From Vibrio panuliri (lineage in GTDB: Bacteria > Pseudomonadota > Gammaproteobacteria > Enterobacterales > Vibrionaceae): a stretch of DNA of 64,000 bases. This document shows positions 46,954 through 55,284 of the stretch, piece by piece (positions within the stretch are counted from its first letter, which is position 1; the number at the start of each line of letters is the position of its first letter). A program made the position numbers and the translations under genes. The DNA lies in NCBI RefSeq assembly GCF_009938205.1, contig NZ_AP019654.1, positions 930,001 through 994,000 on the forward strand, written 5' to 3'. A model generated the notes under the pieces. That model saw nothing but the letters and a program-made list of their open reading frames with translations. It was not told where the DNA came from and made no database searches.

Positions 46954-49064
46954 TGACTAACGAGAAAGCATTCAATCTAACTCTTGATGAGCAGAACATT
47001 GCATGGCTCTGTATTGATGTGCCAAATGAAAAAATGAACACCTTACAAGCGGCATTTGCTGACGATATGCAGCAAGTGTTCGCTGAAATCGAGCAAAACA
47101 AAACATCAATTAAAGGTTTGATCCTGCATTCGGGTAAGCCGGATAATTTTGTTGCTGGTGCAGACGTACGCATGTTAGATGCCTGTCAGTCTAGTCAGGA
47201 AGCAGAAGCATTGGCGCGTAAAGGACAGGAGATGTTTCAACAACTGGCGGACTTGCCATTTCCGGTTGTCGCTGCCATTCACGGACCGTGCCTTGGTGGA
47301 GGTTTAGAGTTGGCACTCGCGTGCGATTATCGTGTGTGTAGTGATGACGATAAAACCCGAATCGGCTTGCCTGAAGTTCAACTGGGTTTGTTGCCAGGCT
47401 CTGGAGGTACTCAACGCCTGCCGCGCCTAATCGGTCTGTTACCGTCGCTTGATTTGATTCTAACCGGTAAACAACTTCGGGCGAAAAAAGCGAAGAAGCT
47501 AGGGGTTGTTGATGCTTGTGTTCCAAAAACTATTTTACTCGATGTGGCAAAGCAATTTCTAAACACGGGCAAAAAGGCCGCACACAAGTCGTCCACGAAA
47601 GAGAAGCTGATGTCGAGTACTGGACTAGGGCGGAAAGTTATATTCGAGCAAGCAGCCAAGAAAACAGAGCAGAAAACTCGAGGAAATTACCCTGCAACGA
47701 CCGCCATTTTGGAAGTGATTCGCTTTGGGCTTGAAAAAGGTCTCAAGCAAGGTTTGGAACATGAGGCCAAACGCTTTGGTGAACTGGTGATGACACCTGA
47801 ATCAAAAGCGTTGCGCTCGATATTCTTTGCCACTACGGAAATGAAAAAAGAGCATGGTGGTGAGACTGAGCCACTGCCGACCCATCGGGTTGGCGTTCTG
47901 GGTGGTGGTTTAATGGGAGCGGGCATTACGCATGTCTCCGTTGCCAAAGCAAAGTTACCAGTGCGGATCAAAGATGTTAGCAATGACGGCGTGCTCAACG
48001 CGTTGAACTACAATTTTAAATTGTTCGATAAACAGCGCAAACGTCGCATTTTAACTAAAGCGCAACTGCAAGCTAAGATGAGCCAAATTTCAGGAGGTAC
48101 CGATTTCATTGCTTTTAATCACTTAGATGTGGTGATTGAGGCGGTGTTTGAAGATCTCGATCTTAAACAACAAATGGTCGCAGATATTGAGCAAAACACT
48201 CAACCCGCTACCATTTTTGCTACCAACACGTCTTCGCTGCCGATTGCTCAGATTGCTGAAAAGGCAACACGACCAGAAAACGTAGTCGGTTTGCACTATT
48301 TTAGTCCGGTTGAAAAAATGCCGTTAGTTGAAGTTATTCCTCACCAAGGCACATCCGAACAGACGATTTCGACCGTGGTGGAGCTGGCCCGTAAGCAAGG
48401 TAAAACCCCTATTGTGGTTAAAGATCAAGCGGGCTTCTACGTCAATCGCATTCTCGCACCTTATATGAATGAAGCGGCGCAGATACTGTTAACCGGAGAG
48501 CCAATCGAGCAGTTGGATAACGCATTGCTCAATGCTGGCTTCCCTGTAGGGCCGATAACTTTGCTTGATGAAGTTGGGGTCGATATTGGCGCGAAAATTA
48601 TGCCAATTTTGGTCAAAGAGTTGGGGGAGCGTTTTCAAGGGCCTGATGTGTTCGATACGTTGCTCAATGATGGACGTAAAGGGCGCAAGAGTGGCAAAGG
48701 CTTTTATACCTACAAAGGCAAAGATAAAAAAGTGGATAAAACCGTGTATCAATTGCTTAATCTCAAGCCTGAGGCGAAGCTTGCTGATGCTGAAATTGCC
48801 ATGCGTTGTATGCTACCGATGCTAAATGAGGCAGTGCGCTGTCTTGATGAAGGTATTATTCGTTCACCACGTGACGGTGATATTGGCGCTATTTTTGGTA
48901 TTGGGTTCCCGCCGTTTTTAGGCGGACCATTCCGATATATGGACCAAATTGGTATCACCAAGTTGGTAGAAATTATGAATGAGCATGCGGCTAAGTATGG
49001 TGACCGATTTGCGCCTTGTGATGGTTTACTGACTAGAGCGAGTGTCGGTCAGTCATTCTATTAA
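46953..49064 (+). CDS. fadJ: Multifunctional fatty acid oxidation protein FadJ
   Basis: A 703-residue fused enoyl-CoA hydratase/3-hydroxyacyl-CoA dehydrogenase. The N-terminal crotonase domain has the oxyanion/active-site motifs [10 protein letters not shown] and [20 protein letters not shown] with [18 protein letters not shown]. The dehydrogenase NAD loop [12 protein letters not shown] starts near residue 313, with [17 protein letters not shown] and the C-terminal domain [16 protein letters not shown]. It is partner of FadI and translationally coupled to it. Confidence 0.97.
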   Translation: MTNEKAFNLTLDEQNIAWLCIDVPNEKMNTLQAAFADDMQQVFAEIEQNKTSIKGLILHSGKPDNFVAGADVRMLDACQSSQEAEALARKGQEMFQQLADLPFPVVAAIHGPCLGGGLELALACDYRVCSDDDKTRIGLPEVQLGLLPGSGGTQRLPRLIGLLPSLDLILTGKQLRAKKAKKLGVVDACVPKTILLDVAKQFLNTGKKAAHKSSTKEKLMSSTGLGRKVIFEQAAKKTEQKTRGNYPATTAILEVIRFGLEKGLKQGLEHEAKRFGELVMTPESKALRSIFFATTEMKKEHGGETEPLPTHRVGVLGGGLMGAGITHVSVAKAKLPVRIKDVSNDGVLNALNYNFKLFDKQRKRRILTKAQLQAKMSQISGGTDFIAFNHLDVVIEAVFEDLDLKQQMVADIEQNTQPATIFATNTSSLPIAQIAEKATRPENVVGLHYFSPVEKMPLVEVIPHQGTSEQTISTVVELARKQGKTPIVVKDQAGFYVNRILAPYMNEAAQILLTGEPIEQLDNALLNAGFPVGPITLLDEVGVDIGAKIMPILVKELGERFQGPDVFDTLLNDGRKGRKSGKGFYTYKGKDKKVDKTVYQLLNLKPEAKLADAEIAMRCMLPMLNEAVRCLDEGIIRSPRDGDIGAIFGIGFPPFLGGPFRYMDQIGITKLVEIMNEHAAKYGDRFAPCDGLLTRASVGQSFY

Positions 49065-49075
49065 TGAGTATAAAG

Positions 49076-49099
49076 GAGGGCAAACAGCCCTCTTTTTTT
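49076..49099 (+). terminator. Terminator of fadIJ
   Basis: GAGGGC-AAACA-GCCCTC followed by seven T, 11 bp after the fadJ stop. Confidence 0.9.
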
Positions 49100-49170
49100 G
49101 TATAGATTTTGTCGGATTTTATAGAGTGCCCAAAAAGTGTGAGTTTGCTAGCTAATGTTAGGTGTTGAGT

Positions 49171-49199
49171 TTGTGACCCTATAGAAATACTCATATTAT
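49171..49199 (+). promoter_or_regulatory. Sigma-70 promoter of the orphan trpB
   Basis: TTGTGA (-35) and TATTAT (-10) are separated by exactly 17 bp. Predicted start is about 49206, at the edge of the TrpR-like operator and 30 nt before the ATG. Confidence 0.65.
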
Positions 49200-49206
49200 G
49201 CGCTTT

Positions 49207-49224
49207 GTACTAGTTGGATAGGAC
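49207..49224. promoter_or_regulatory. TrpR-like operator at the orphan trpB
   Basis: GTACTAGTTGGATAGGAC matches the first half of the known TrpR consensus GTACTAGTTAACTAGTAC at 9 of 9 positions and the second half at 5 of 9. It covers the predicted transcription start, a position where repressor binding would block initiation. Confidence 0.62.
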
Positions 49225-49234
49225 AAGGAGTCTC

Positions 49235-50458
49235 ATGAAAAACACATTCAATCATGCTTTACCCGATGCAAATGGCTACTTTGGCGAGTTTGGTGGCAGT
49301 TTTATTCCTCAAGAGCTGCAAAAGGTAATGGATGAAATCACTGCTGCCTATGATGAGTGTCGACAAGATCCACAGTTTCAAGCTGAGCTTGCACGTTTGT
49401 ACAAACACTTTGTCGGACGTCCAAGCCCAATATTTCATGCGGAAAACTTATCGGCAAAATATGGCGTAGATATCTATTTAAAACGAGAGGATCTCAACCA
49501 TACTGGCGCACATAAAATTAATCACTGCTTAGGTGAAGCGCTGCTTGCCAAGAAAATGGGCAAGAAAAAACTGATCGCTGAAACAGGGGCTGGACAACAT
49601 GGTGTGGCATTGGCAACTGCAGCGGCATTAGTTGGGCTTGAGTGCGATATTTATATGGGGGAAGTGGACATTGCGAAGGAGCACCCCAATGTGGTGCGCA
49701 TGCGTATCTTAGGCGCCAATGTTATCCCTGCGACCCATGGTCGTAAAACCCTTAAAGAAGCCGTGGATGCTGCGTTTGAGGCATACTTAAAAGACCCAAT
49801 TACTCAATTGTATGCGATTGGCTCAGTAGTAGGTCCTCACCCATTCCCAATGATGGTGCGAGATTTTCAATCGATCATCGGCAATGAGGCTCGTGAGCAG
49901 TTTCAAGAAATGACAGGTAAGCTGCCGGATAATCTTGTCGCTTGTGTTGGTGGCGGATCGAATGCGATGGGGCTGTTTACTGCGTTTTTAGATGATGAGA
50001 CTGTAGCAATTCATGGCGTTGAGCCAGCAGGACGCTCACTTGTTGAAGTGGGTGAACATGCTGCAACCTTGACTCTCGGCGAACCGGGCATCATGCATGG
50101 CTTTAAGTCCTACATGCTCAAAGATGAAGCCGGAGAACCTCAAGAGGTCTATTCGGTAGCCAGTGGTTTGGATTATCCCTCTGTGGGGCCGCAACACAGT
50201 TATCTGAAAGACCTTGGTCGCGTGCAATACGGGACAGCGGATGACAAAGAATCCATCGATGCCTTCTTTGAGTTATCCCGCCTTGAAGGGATTATTCCTG
50301 CTATTGAGTCCTCACACGCGGTCGCTTATGCGCTGAAACTTGCTAAACAGGGCGTGAAAGGTTCTATCTTGCTTAACTTGTCAGGTCGCGGCGATAAAGA
50401 TATCGACTTTGTGGTTGAGAACTACGGTAAGCAATATGGCATTGAGTCGCTAATCTAA
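49235..50458 (+). CDS. trpB: Tryptophan synthase beta chain, orphan copy
   Basis: PLP enzyme joining indole and serine to make tryptophan. ATG 49235 (AAGGAG upstream) gives 407 residues. PLP-binding Lys94 is in [13 protein letters not shown], catalytic Glu116 in [11 protein letters not shown], and the phosphate loop is GGGSNAMG. All key residues are present, so it should be active. No trpA or other trp gene is adjacent; it lies between fadJ and a nitroreductase with its own promoter and terminator. Vibrio usually carries a complete trp operon elsewhere, so this is probably a second TrpB, possibly one that salvages free indole. Confidence 0.9.
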   Translation: MKNTFNHALPDANGYFGEFGGSFIPQELQKVMDEITAAYDECRQDPQFQAELARLYKHFVGRPSPIFHAENLSAKYGVDIYLKREDLNHTGAHKINHCLGEALLAKKMGKKKLIAETGAGQHGVALATAAALVGLECDIYMGEVDIAKEHPNVVRMRILGANVIPATHGRKTLKEAVDAAFEAYLKDPITQLYAIGSVVGPHPFPMMVRDFQSIIGNEAREQFQEMTGKLPDNLVACVGGGSNAMGLFTAFLDDETVAIHGVEPAGRSLVEVGEHAATLTLGEPGIMHGFKSYMLKDEAGEPQEVYSVASGLDYPSVGPQHSYLKDLGRVQYGTADDKESIDAFFELSRLEGIIPAIESSHAVAYALKLAKQGVKGSILLNLSGRGDKDIDFVVENYGKQYGIESLI

Positions 50459-50501
50459 TCGACATCGTTCGAAAGGATAAAGGTTACTTGGATACAAAAC
50501 T

Positions 50502-50527
50502 AAGCTGGCGTAGTGCCAGCTTTTTTT
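50502..50527 (+). terminator. Terminator after the orphan trpB
   Basis: AAGCTGGC-GTAGT-GCCAGCTT followed by a T run, 44 bp after the stop. Confidence 0.9.
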
Positions 50528-50609
50528 ATCACCATATATTATGAATTTGTTATTATATTTAGGTAACTAGATAAATAAAAACAAACAGTAAAGTTAGTAA
50601 GGAATGGTT

Positions 50610-51158
50610 ATGGATGCTTTAGATTTACTTCTTAATCGTCGTTCGATTGGCCGCTTATCAGAGCCAGCCCCAGAGGGTAAGGTATTAGAAAACATCATTC
50701 GCGCGGGGCTGCGGGCACCAGACCACGGTGGTTTGACCCCATGGCGTTTTGTTGTTGCGCAAGGCTCGGGGTTGCAAAAGTTGTCGGATATTTTGCTTGA
50801 GGCAGCTAAGGCTGAGGATAGTGACCAAACGGTGCTTGAAAAAGTGACCAATGCTCCATTTCGAGCTCCGATGGTGATTACTGTGATTGCTAAAGTTAAA
50901 CCTCACGACAAAGTGCCAGCATTTGAGCAGTACTTGTCTGCAGGATGTGCGGCTCATGCCATGCAAATGGCGGCGGTTGCGCAAGGTTTCCAAGGCTTTT
51001 GGCGCTCTGGCAAGTGGATGTTTCATCAAAAAGTACATCAAGCCTTCGGTTTAGAAGGTGAAGATCAGATAGTAGGATTTCTCTATTTAGGTACGCCGGG
51101 CTGCACACCAATGAAAGTGCCTGAGCGGGATTTAAGTAAGTTTGTCGAGTTTCTTTAG
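50610..51158 (+). CDS. ydjA: YdjA-type FMN nitroreductase
   Basis: A 182-residue minimal nitroreductase-family flavoprotein. It shows the NRRSIGRLSEPAP N-terminus with FMN-binding Arg residues, RAPDHGGLTPWRFVV, and QGFQGFWRSG in the C-terminal half, closely following E. coli YdjA. The natural substrate is not established. ATG 50610 with AAGGA 6 nt upstream is chosen over an ATG two codons earlier that lies too close to the ribosome site. Confidence 0.92.
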   Translation: MDALDLLLNRRSIGRLSEPAPEGKVLENIIRAGLRAPDHGGLTPWRFVVAQGSGLQKLSDILLEAAKAEDSDQTVLEKVTNAPFRAPMVITVIAKVKPHDKVPAFEQYLSAGCAAHAMQMAAVAQGFQGFWRSGKWMFHQKVHQAFGLEGEDQIVGFLYLGTPGCTPMKVPERDLSKFVEFL

Positions 51159-51201
51159 AGAAGGGCACGCTATCGCTACTATAGAGCCTAAAAGGCTGAA
51201 G

Positions 51202-51303
51202 TTGTGATTCCATAGAGCGCGAGTAGGGAATCTCGCTGTTTCTAAACAGCTTCGGTGTAAACAGAGATCCCCAACTCGTTCGTCCCTCACTCTTGAGGAT
51301 GAC
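51202..51303. repeat. Dispersed palindromic repeat, copy A
   Basis: It runs from TGTGATTCCATAGAGCGCG through AGGGAATCT and AGAGATCCCC to TTGAGGATGAC. The ends (GTxATTCC and GGATGAC) and the inner GGGAATCT / AGATCCCC are inverted, so the whole is an imperfect palindrome. It matches copy B nearly throughout and copies C and D near recR. No coding capacity. Confidence 0.8.
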
Positions 51304-51379
51304 GATCGTTAGCCTGTTCCTCGTTTTTGAGGATGACGAGGTTAAGTGATGTGTTTTATGTAGAGCGTATAACTTTGAA

Positions 51380-51490
51380 GTTGTCATTCCATAGAGCGCG
51401 ATAGCGCGAGTAGGGAATCTCGCTGTTTCTATACTGCTTCGGTGTAAACAGAGATCCCCAACTTGTTCGTCCCTCACTCTTGAGGATGAC
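51380..51490. repeat. Dispersed palindromic repeat, copy B
   Basis: A fuller copy than A, including the GCGCGATAGCGCG inner hairpin missing there; ends TTGTCATTCC and GAGGATGAC. Degenerate tail fragments with GAGGATGAC lie at about 51318-51341 and 51509-51521. Together these fill the 480-bp space between ydjA and aphB, apart from the aphB terminator. Confidence 0.85.
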
Positions 51491-51604
51491 GATAGATAGT
51501 ACGTTCCTTGCTATAGAGGATGACAATCGTTAGCGAGGAGATCGATCTTTGCATCTAAAGATGACAATCCTCAGTGAGTTTTTGGTCGTTAATCAGTGCC
51601 CAAA

Positions 51605-51633
51605 AGAAAAAAGCTTGGCTGAGCCAAGCTTTT
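51605..51633 (-). terminator. Terminator of aphB
   Basis: AAAAGCTTGGC-TGA-GCCAAGCTTTT, an 11-bp perfect stem. On the minus strand it is followed by TTCTTTTG, 6 bp after the aphB stop. Confidence 0.9.
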
Positions 51634-51638
51634 TGAAA

Positions 51639-52517
51639 TTAGTGAATGTTATAAGCAATCACAAAGTCGATAAACAGGCGTACCTTCTCAGGCAAGTGAT
51701 CTTTGTGGTTGTATAGCATGTAAATATCACGTGGGTTAGCACTCCAGTCGCGTAGGACTTGCACTAAGCTGCCATCTTCGATGTACTCGCGGATCATCAC
51801 GTCAGGCATTAGAGTGATACCTAAACCTTCCGAGCAGGAGCTGCGAACCACATTGAGTGCACTTGCTTGGAAGCGGCCTTTATCGTTGTTAATCACCACC
51901 TCACCACTCTCATTGATCAATTGCCACTTAAGAAGTGGATGACCTTTCAGTAGCTGATGATTGTGTAGCTCTTCTGCGTGAACAGGAGCTGGGTGGTGGC
52001 TTAGGTATTCAGGACTTGCTACTAGAATATCTTTTACTGAACTAATCTTACGAGCGATTAGACTTGAATCGCGTTGCGGTCCAACTCGGAAAATAACATC
52101 CCATTCAGTGGGATCAAGTTGGTCAGCGTGATTGCTGGTGGTAAGCTCGATACTAATATCAGGGAACTGATGCATAAACTCGTTAAACATCGGCATCATC
52201 ATGCGCTTGGTTAAGTTCGAAGGAGACGAAATGCGAATCTTACCCGCGGCACCACGACATTCATCTGAAATCTCTTCAGTCACATTTGATAAGCGTTGAA
52301 GCAATGGCGAGCATTCGTTGAAAAAACGTTCTCCGGCTTCGGTAAGTGATAACTTACGCGCGTGACGATTTAGCAGACGCAGGTTCAATGAATCTTCCAG
52401 AGCTTGAATACGTCGCGTAATCGTTGCAACAGGAATCATGGTTTTGCGTGACGTTGCAGTATAGCTCCCATTTTCGACAACCAAGCGAAAGAGGTTTAAG
52501 TCATCTAATTTCATCAT
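51639..52517 (-). CDS. aphB: LysR-family regulator AphB
   Basis: A 292-residue LysR regulator. The N-terminal winged helix is MKLDDLNLFRLVVENGSYTATSRKTMIPVATITRRIQALEDSLNLRLLNR; the co-inducer domain follows from about residue 90. The sequence and its place next to fadIJ match V. cholerae AphB, which with AphA activates tcpPH and responds to low oxygen and acidity. Outside V. cholerae it controls acid tolerance and other genes. Cys235, thought to sense thiol state in AphB, appears present in the stretch NVVRSSCSEGLGI. The start is either of two adjacent ATGs. Confidence 0.9.
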   Translation of the reverse strand: MMKLDDLNLFRLVVENGSYTATSRKTMIPVATITRRIQALEDSLNLRLLNRHARKLSLTEAGERFFNECSPLLQRLSNVTEEISDECRGAAGKIRISSPSNLTKRMMMPMFNEFMHQFPDISIELTTSNHADQLDPTEWDVIFRVGPQRDSSLIARKISSVKDILVASPEYLSHHPAPVHAEELHNHQLLKGHPLLKWQLINESGEVVINNDKGRFQASALNVVRSSCSEGLGITLMPDVMIREYIEDGSLVQVLRDWSANPRDIYMLYNHKDHLPEKVRLFIDFVIAYNIH

Positions 52518-52749
52518 TCGGACACATTATTTTACGAATTGCGTTAATTTATATTGATCATCTCTGTCAAAGATTGAGACACATCAACAAGTCATGAGAT
52601 CTTATGTTATTTTGATTACATCAAGTATGCAACCAATCAGAAGATCGGCTAATTTGTATAATTAAGGGTTCACGACTACTTTAAGAGAAGCTTTTTATAG
52701 TTTTATAAATATAATTATTCAACACCCAATGGGGATGTGAGGCGGTACC

Positions 52750-53850
52750 ATGCATAAGATATCAGAAGCGCAAATTTTGCCATCAAGCGATATTTCTGCG
52801 CAAAAAAGACGCATTATGCTGGTGGACGACGATCCTATTTTCCGCCACATTACGACGGCATACCTTGAGACACAAGGCTTTGAAGTTCTTGAAGCTGAAG
52901 ATGGTCTTGCGGGTTTAAGACAATTGCGCCAGTTTGAACCCGATTTAGTATTGTGTGATCTGTCGATGCCAGTTTTAAACGGTGTTGAGTTCGTCGAAGA
53001 GGTTAGTGTCGCTTATCCTTCCCTACCAATGATTGTTGTTTCGGCAACCGAGAGCATTTCTGATGTTGCCAAAGTCATGAAATGCGGCATCAAAGACTTT
53101 CTCACAAAACCCATCTCCAACCCCGACAATCTAACCAATGCGATTGAAAATACATTGGAAGATGCCGATAACCATCTGATTGATCAACGTGATTTTTCCT
53201 CCCAGTGGTTTCGTGTCGACGGTGCTGAAATGCCAGAAGAGCAAGAGTTGCACTGGCATTTAGATTATCTGCAAAAACATCCAATCGCAGCCAAGGACTT
53301 TTTGTTGGCGCTGTTACCCGATAAAGACACATCACAAGGTTCTTGGAAATGTACTTACCGCCTGTTGCAGTCCACCGAAGTGATGCCGCTAGTGTTTGAT
53401 TACGCTTGGGTAATGAATGGCCAGTTTATTTTCTACTTAGTGGACTCGGACAACGAGAGTGACCAGGGTGCCGCGACAACTTTATTAGTTCGCGCGCTGT
53501 TTCATGATTATGTTCGTGGTTTGAGATCACAAAACGCGGATTTAAAAGATCTAATAGATATTCTTGAGAAGGGTATTGATTGCACTGATTGCGCTGCGCC
53601 GATTAAGGCGGTATTTGGTATCGCTAACTTGGCTGATGGCAGCGTGAGTATTTTGCCCGCAGGTTTAGATGTTAGTCTCTCAAGTCAAAAAGAGGGTGTG
53701 ACTCAAATCAGCGCACAAAGATGTTTAGGCAATAAGTGCTTGTACAACCCAATGCTAGCGGACGTTACCATAGGACAGCGTTGCTCTGTTAGTTCAAGTC
53801 GTTTGGGTACCAGCAGTTTTGCATTGGATATCGTTGACTTGGCAAAGTAG
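52750..53850 (+). CDS. RssB-like response regulator with degenerate PP2C output domain
   Basis: A 366-residue response regulator. The receiver domain (about 21-140) has acidic residues DDD at 26-28, phospho-acceptor Asp70 (VLCDLSMPV), Ser/Thr in VVSATES and Lys in LTKPI. The C-terminal part (about 195-366) resembles the PP2C-like phosphatase fold of RssB, but no metal-binding Asp set is apparent. RssB is the ClpXP adaptor for RpoS; in Vibrio this homologue lies next to aphB. Whether it delivers RpoS to proteolysis is inference. No partner kinase gene is nearby. Confidence 0.8.
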   Translation: MHKISEAQILPSSDISAQKRRIMLVDDDPIFRHITTAYLETQGFEVLEAEDGLAGLRQLRQFEPDLVLCDLSMPVLNGVEFVEEVSVAYPSLPMIVVSATESISDVAKVMKCGIKDFLTKPISNPDNLTNAIENTLEDADNHLIDQRDFSSQWFRVDGAEMPEEQELHWHLDYLQKHPIAAKDFLLALLPDKDTSQGSWKCTYRLLQSTEVMPLVFDYAWVMNGQFIFYLVDSDNESDQGAATTLLVRALFHDYVRGLRSQNADLKDLIDILEKGIDCTDCAAPIKAVFGIANLADGSVSILPAGLDVSLSSQKEGVTQISAQRCLGNKCLYNPMLADVTIGQRCSVSSSRLGTSSFALDIVDLAK

Positions 53851-54035
53851 CGCTATCCACTTAGGGTTAACTGCTAGGGCTCACCGGTATTTTTGAATAA
53901 CCCTATTTCTCCTCTGTGTTTGTCTCGTCCATATTAGGCTATAGTGCCAAGCTCAACAAAAAGATAACAAATCACCAACAAATTAGTTTCGATTTGAATC
54001 TTTTATCTTTTCCTTAATAGATTTGAGATTGAGCA

Positions 54036-54167
54036 ATGGCAGACAAAGATTTTAAAGAGCCCTATAATATCTTCTACTTCCTCGGGTTTATCGCGGTACT
54101 ACTGATCCCGACCTTACCAGCAACGTTAACATGGCTTCGTGTTTTAAACGGTTATGCTGGGTTTTGA
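54036..54167 (+). CDS. Small single-span membrane protein (43 residues)
   Basis: A short gene not usually called by length cut-offs: MADKDFKEPYNIFYFLGF followed by a hydrophobic segment (about 14-28, then LPATLTWLRVL). ATG 54036 follows a GAG-rich leader (GATTTGAGATTGAGCA). It lies 33 bp before the ybaN frame and reads in a membrane-protein pattern from end to end, ending at TGA within the ybaN leader. The function is unknown; coupling to ybaN is plausible. Confidence 0.6.
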   Translation: MADKDFKEPYNIFYFLGFIAVLLIPTLPATLTWLRVLNGYAGF

Positions 54168-54200
54168 TTGAAATGGAGCTGAGCCATCGTTATTCGTCGT

Positions 54201-54578
54201 TTGTTGTATAACTTGATAGGTGGTCTCAGCCTATGCCTTGGCATTATTGGTATTTTCCTCCCTGTTCTACCTACCACTCCGTTTGTGTTACTCGCTAGCG
54301 CCTGTTTTATGCGTAGCAGTCCGCGTTTTCATCGCTGGTTGAGTGAACACCCAACGTTTGGACCTATCATTTCAAACTGGCATCAACATCGAGCCGTGTC
54401 GAAAAAAGTCAAACTGCGTGGCGCATTGGTCATGGTCGCGAGCTTTTGCTTCTCTATCTATATTGTGCCTCATGATTGGTTAAAGATTATGCTGCTCGTC
54501 ATGCTGTTGGCATTACTTAGCTGGTTTATTCGTTTGCCTGTGATAGAGCACCTTGCTGACCAAGAAGAAAATCACTAA
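54201..54578 (+). CDS. ybaN: YbaN family (DUF454) inner-membrane protein
   Basis: A membrane protein of about 125 residues with the DUF454 signature LGIIGIFLPVLPTTPFVLLASACFMRSSPRFHRWLSEH, and a further hydrophobic hairpin near 80-115. The start is unclear: in this frame there is no ATG or GTG before the first membrane helix, only TTG at 54201/54204. Alignment with E. coli YbaN suggests translation begins nearer 54192, at an ATT codon with GAG 8 nt upstream. The reported start is therefore a minimum. It is located upstream of apt, as ybaN is in E. coli. Confidence 0.85.
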   Translation: MLYNLIGGLSLCLGIIGIFLPVLPTTPFVLLASACFMRSSPRFHRWLSEHPTFGPIISNWHQHRAVSKKVKLRGALVMVASFCFSIYIVPHDWLKIMLLVMLLALLSWFIRLPVIEHLADQEENH

Positions 54579-54726
54579 GATTGGCGAGAAGTGTGCCCAC
54601 GATTTATAGTGGGCGTTTGTTTTTTCACCTTTAGCTTTTTAAGCTTTAATTAGGTGAAAACGAATTTATTCGCAAGTCGTGAGCAAGAGTGATTACGACT
54701 GCGTAGCCAATCTTAAGAACAGAGTT

Positions 54727-55272
54727 ATGACGACTGAAACAATCTCATTGATTAAAGCGAGCATCAAAAGCATTGCTGATTACCCAAAACCAGGCATCCT
54801 TTTCCGCGATGTCACCAGCCTACTAGAAGATGCACAAGCGTACCAAGCAACGATCCAACTTCTTGTAGACAAGTACAAAGAGATGGGCTTTACCAAGGTT
54901 GTTGGTACCGAGGCTCGTGGCTTCCTATTTGGTGCACCACTTGCTCTTGAGCTAGGCGTAGGCTTTGTTCCTGTGCGTAAGCCGGGCAAACTGCCACGTG
55001 AAACCGTAGCGCAAACTTACGATCTTGAGTACGGTACTGACACCCTAGAAATCCATGTTGATGCAATCAATGAAGGCGACAAAGTGCTAGTTGTTGATGA
55101 TCTACTAGCAACGGGTGGCACGATTGAAGCAACAACCAAACTTATCCGCCAACTAGGTGGTGAAGTAGAGCACGCAGCATTTGTTATCAACCTACCTGAA
55201 ATTGGTGGTGACAAGCGCCTAGAAAAACTAGGTCTGAATGTTTACAGCATCTGCGAGTTCGACGGTCACTAA
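54727..55272 (+). CDS. apt: Adenine phosphoribosyltransferase
   Basis: Purine salvage enzyme: adenine plus PRPP gives AMP. ATG 54727 ([16 protein letters not shown]) yields 181 residues, the family length; the frame extends 16 codons upstream without a ribosome site. Motifs are [40 protein letters not shown] and the PRPP loop [13 protein letters not shown]. It is 12 bp upstream of dnaX, the conserved apt-dnaX-ybaB-recR order. Confidence 0.97.
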   Translation: MTTETISLIKASIKSIADYPKPGILFRDVTSLLEDAQAYQATIQLLVDKYKEMGFTKVVGTEARGFLFGAPLALELGVGFVPVRKPGKLPRETVAQTYDLEYGTDTLEIHVDAINEGDKVLVVDDLLATGGTIEATTKLIRQLGGEVEHAAFVINLPEIGGDKRLEKLGLNVYSICEFDGH

Positions 55273-55284
55273 TCGGAATAGTTC

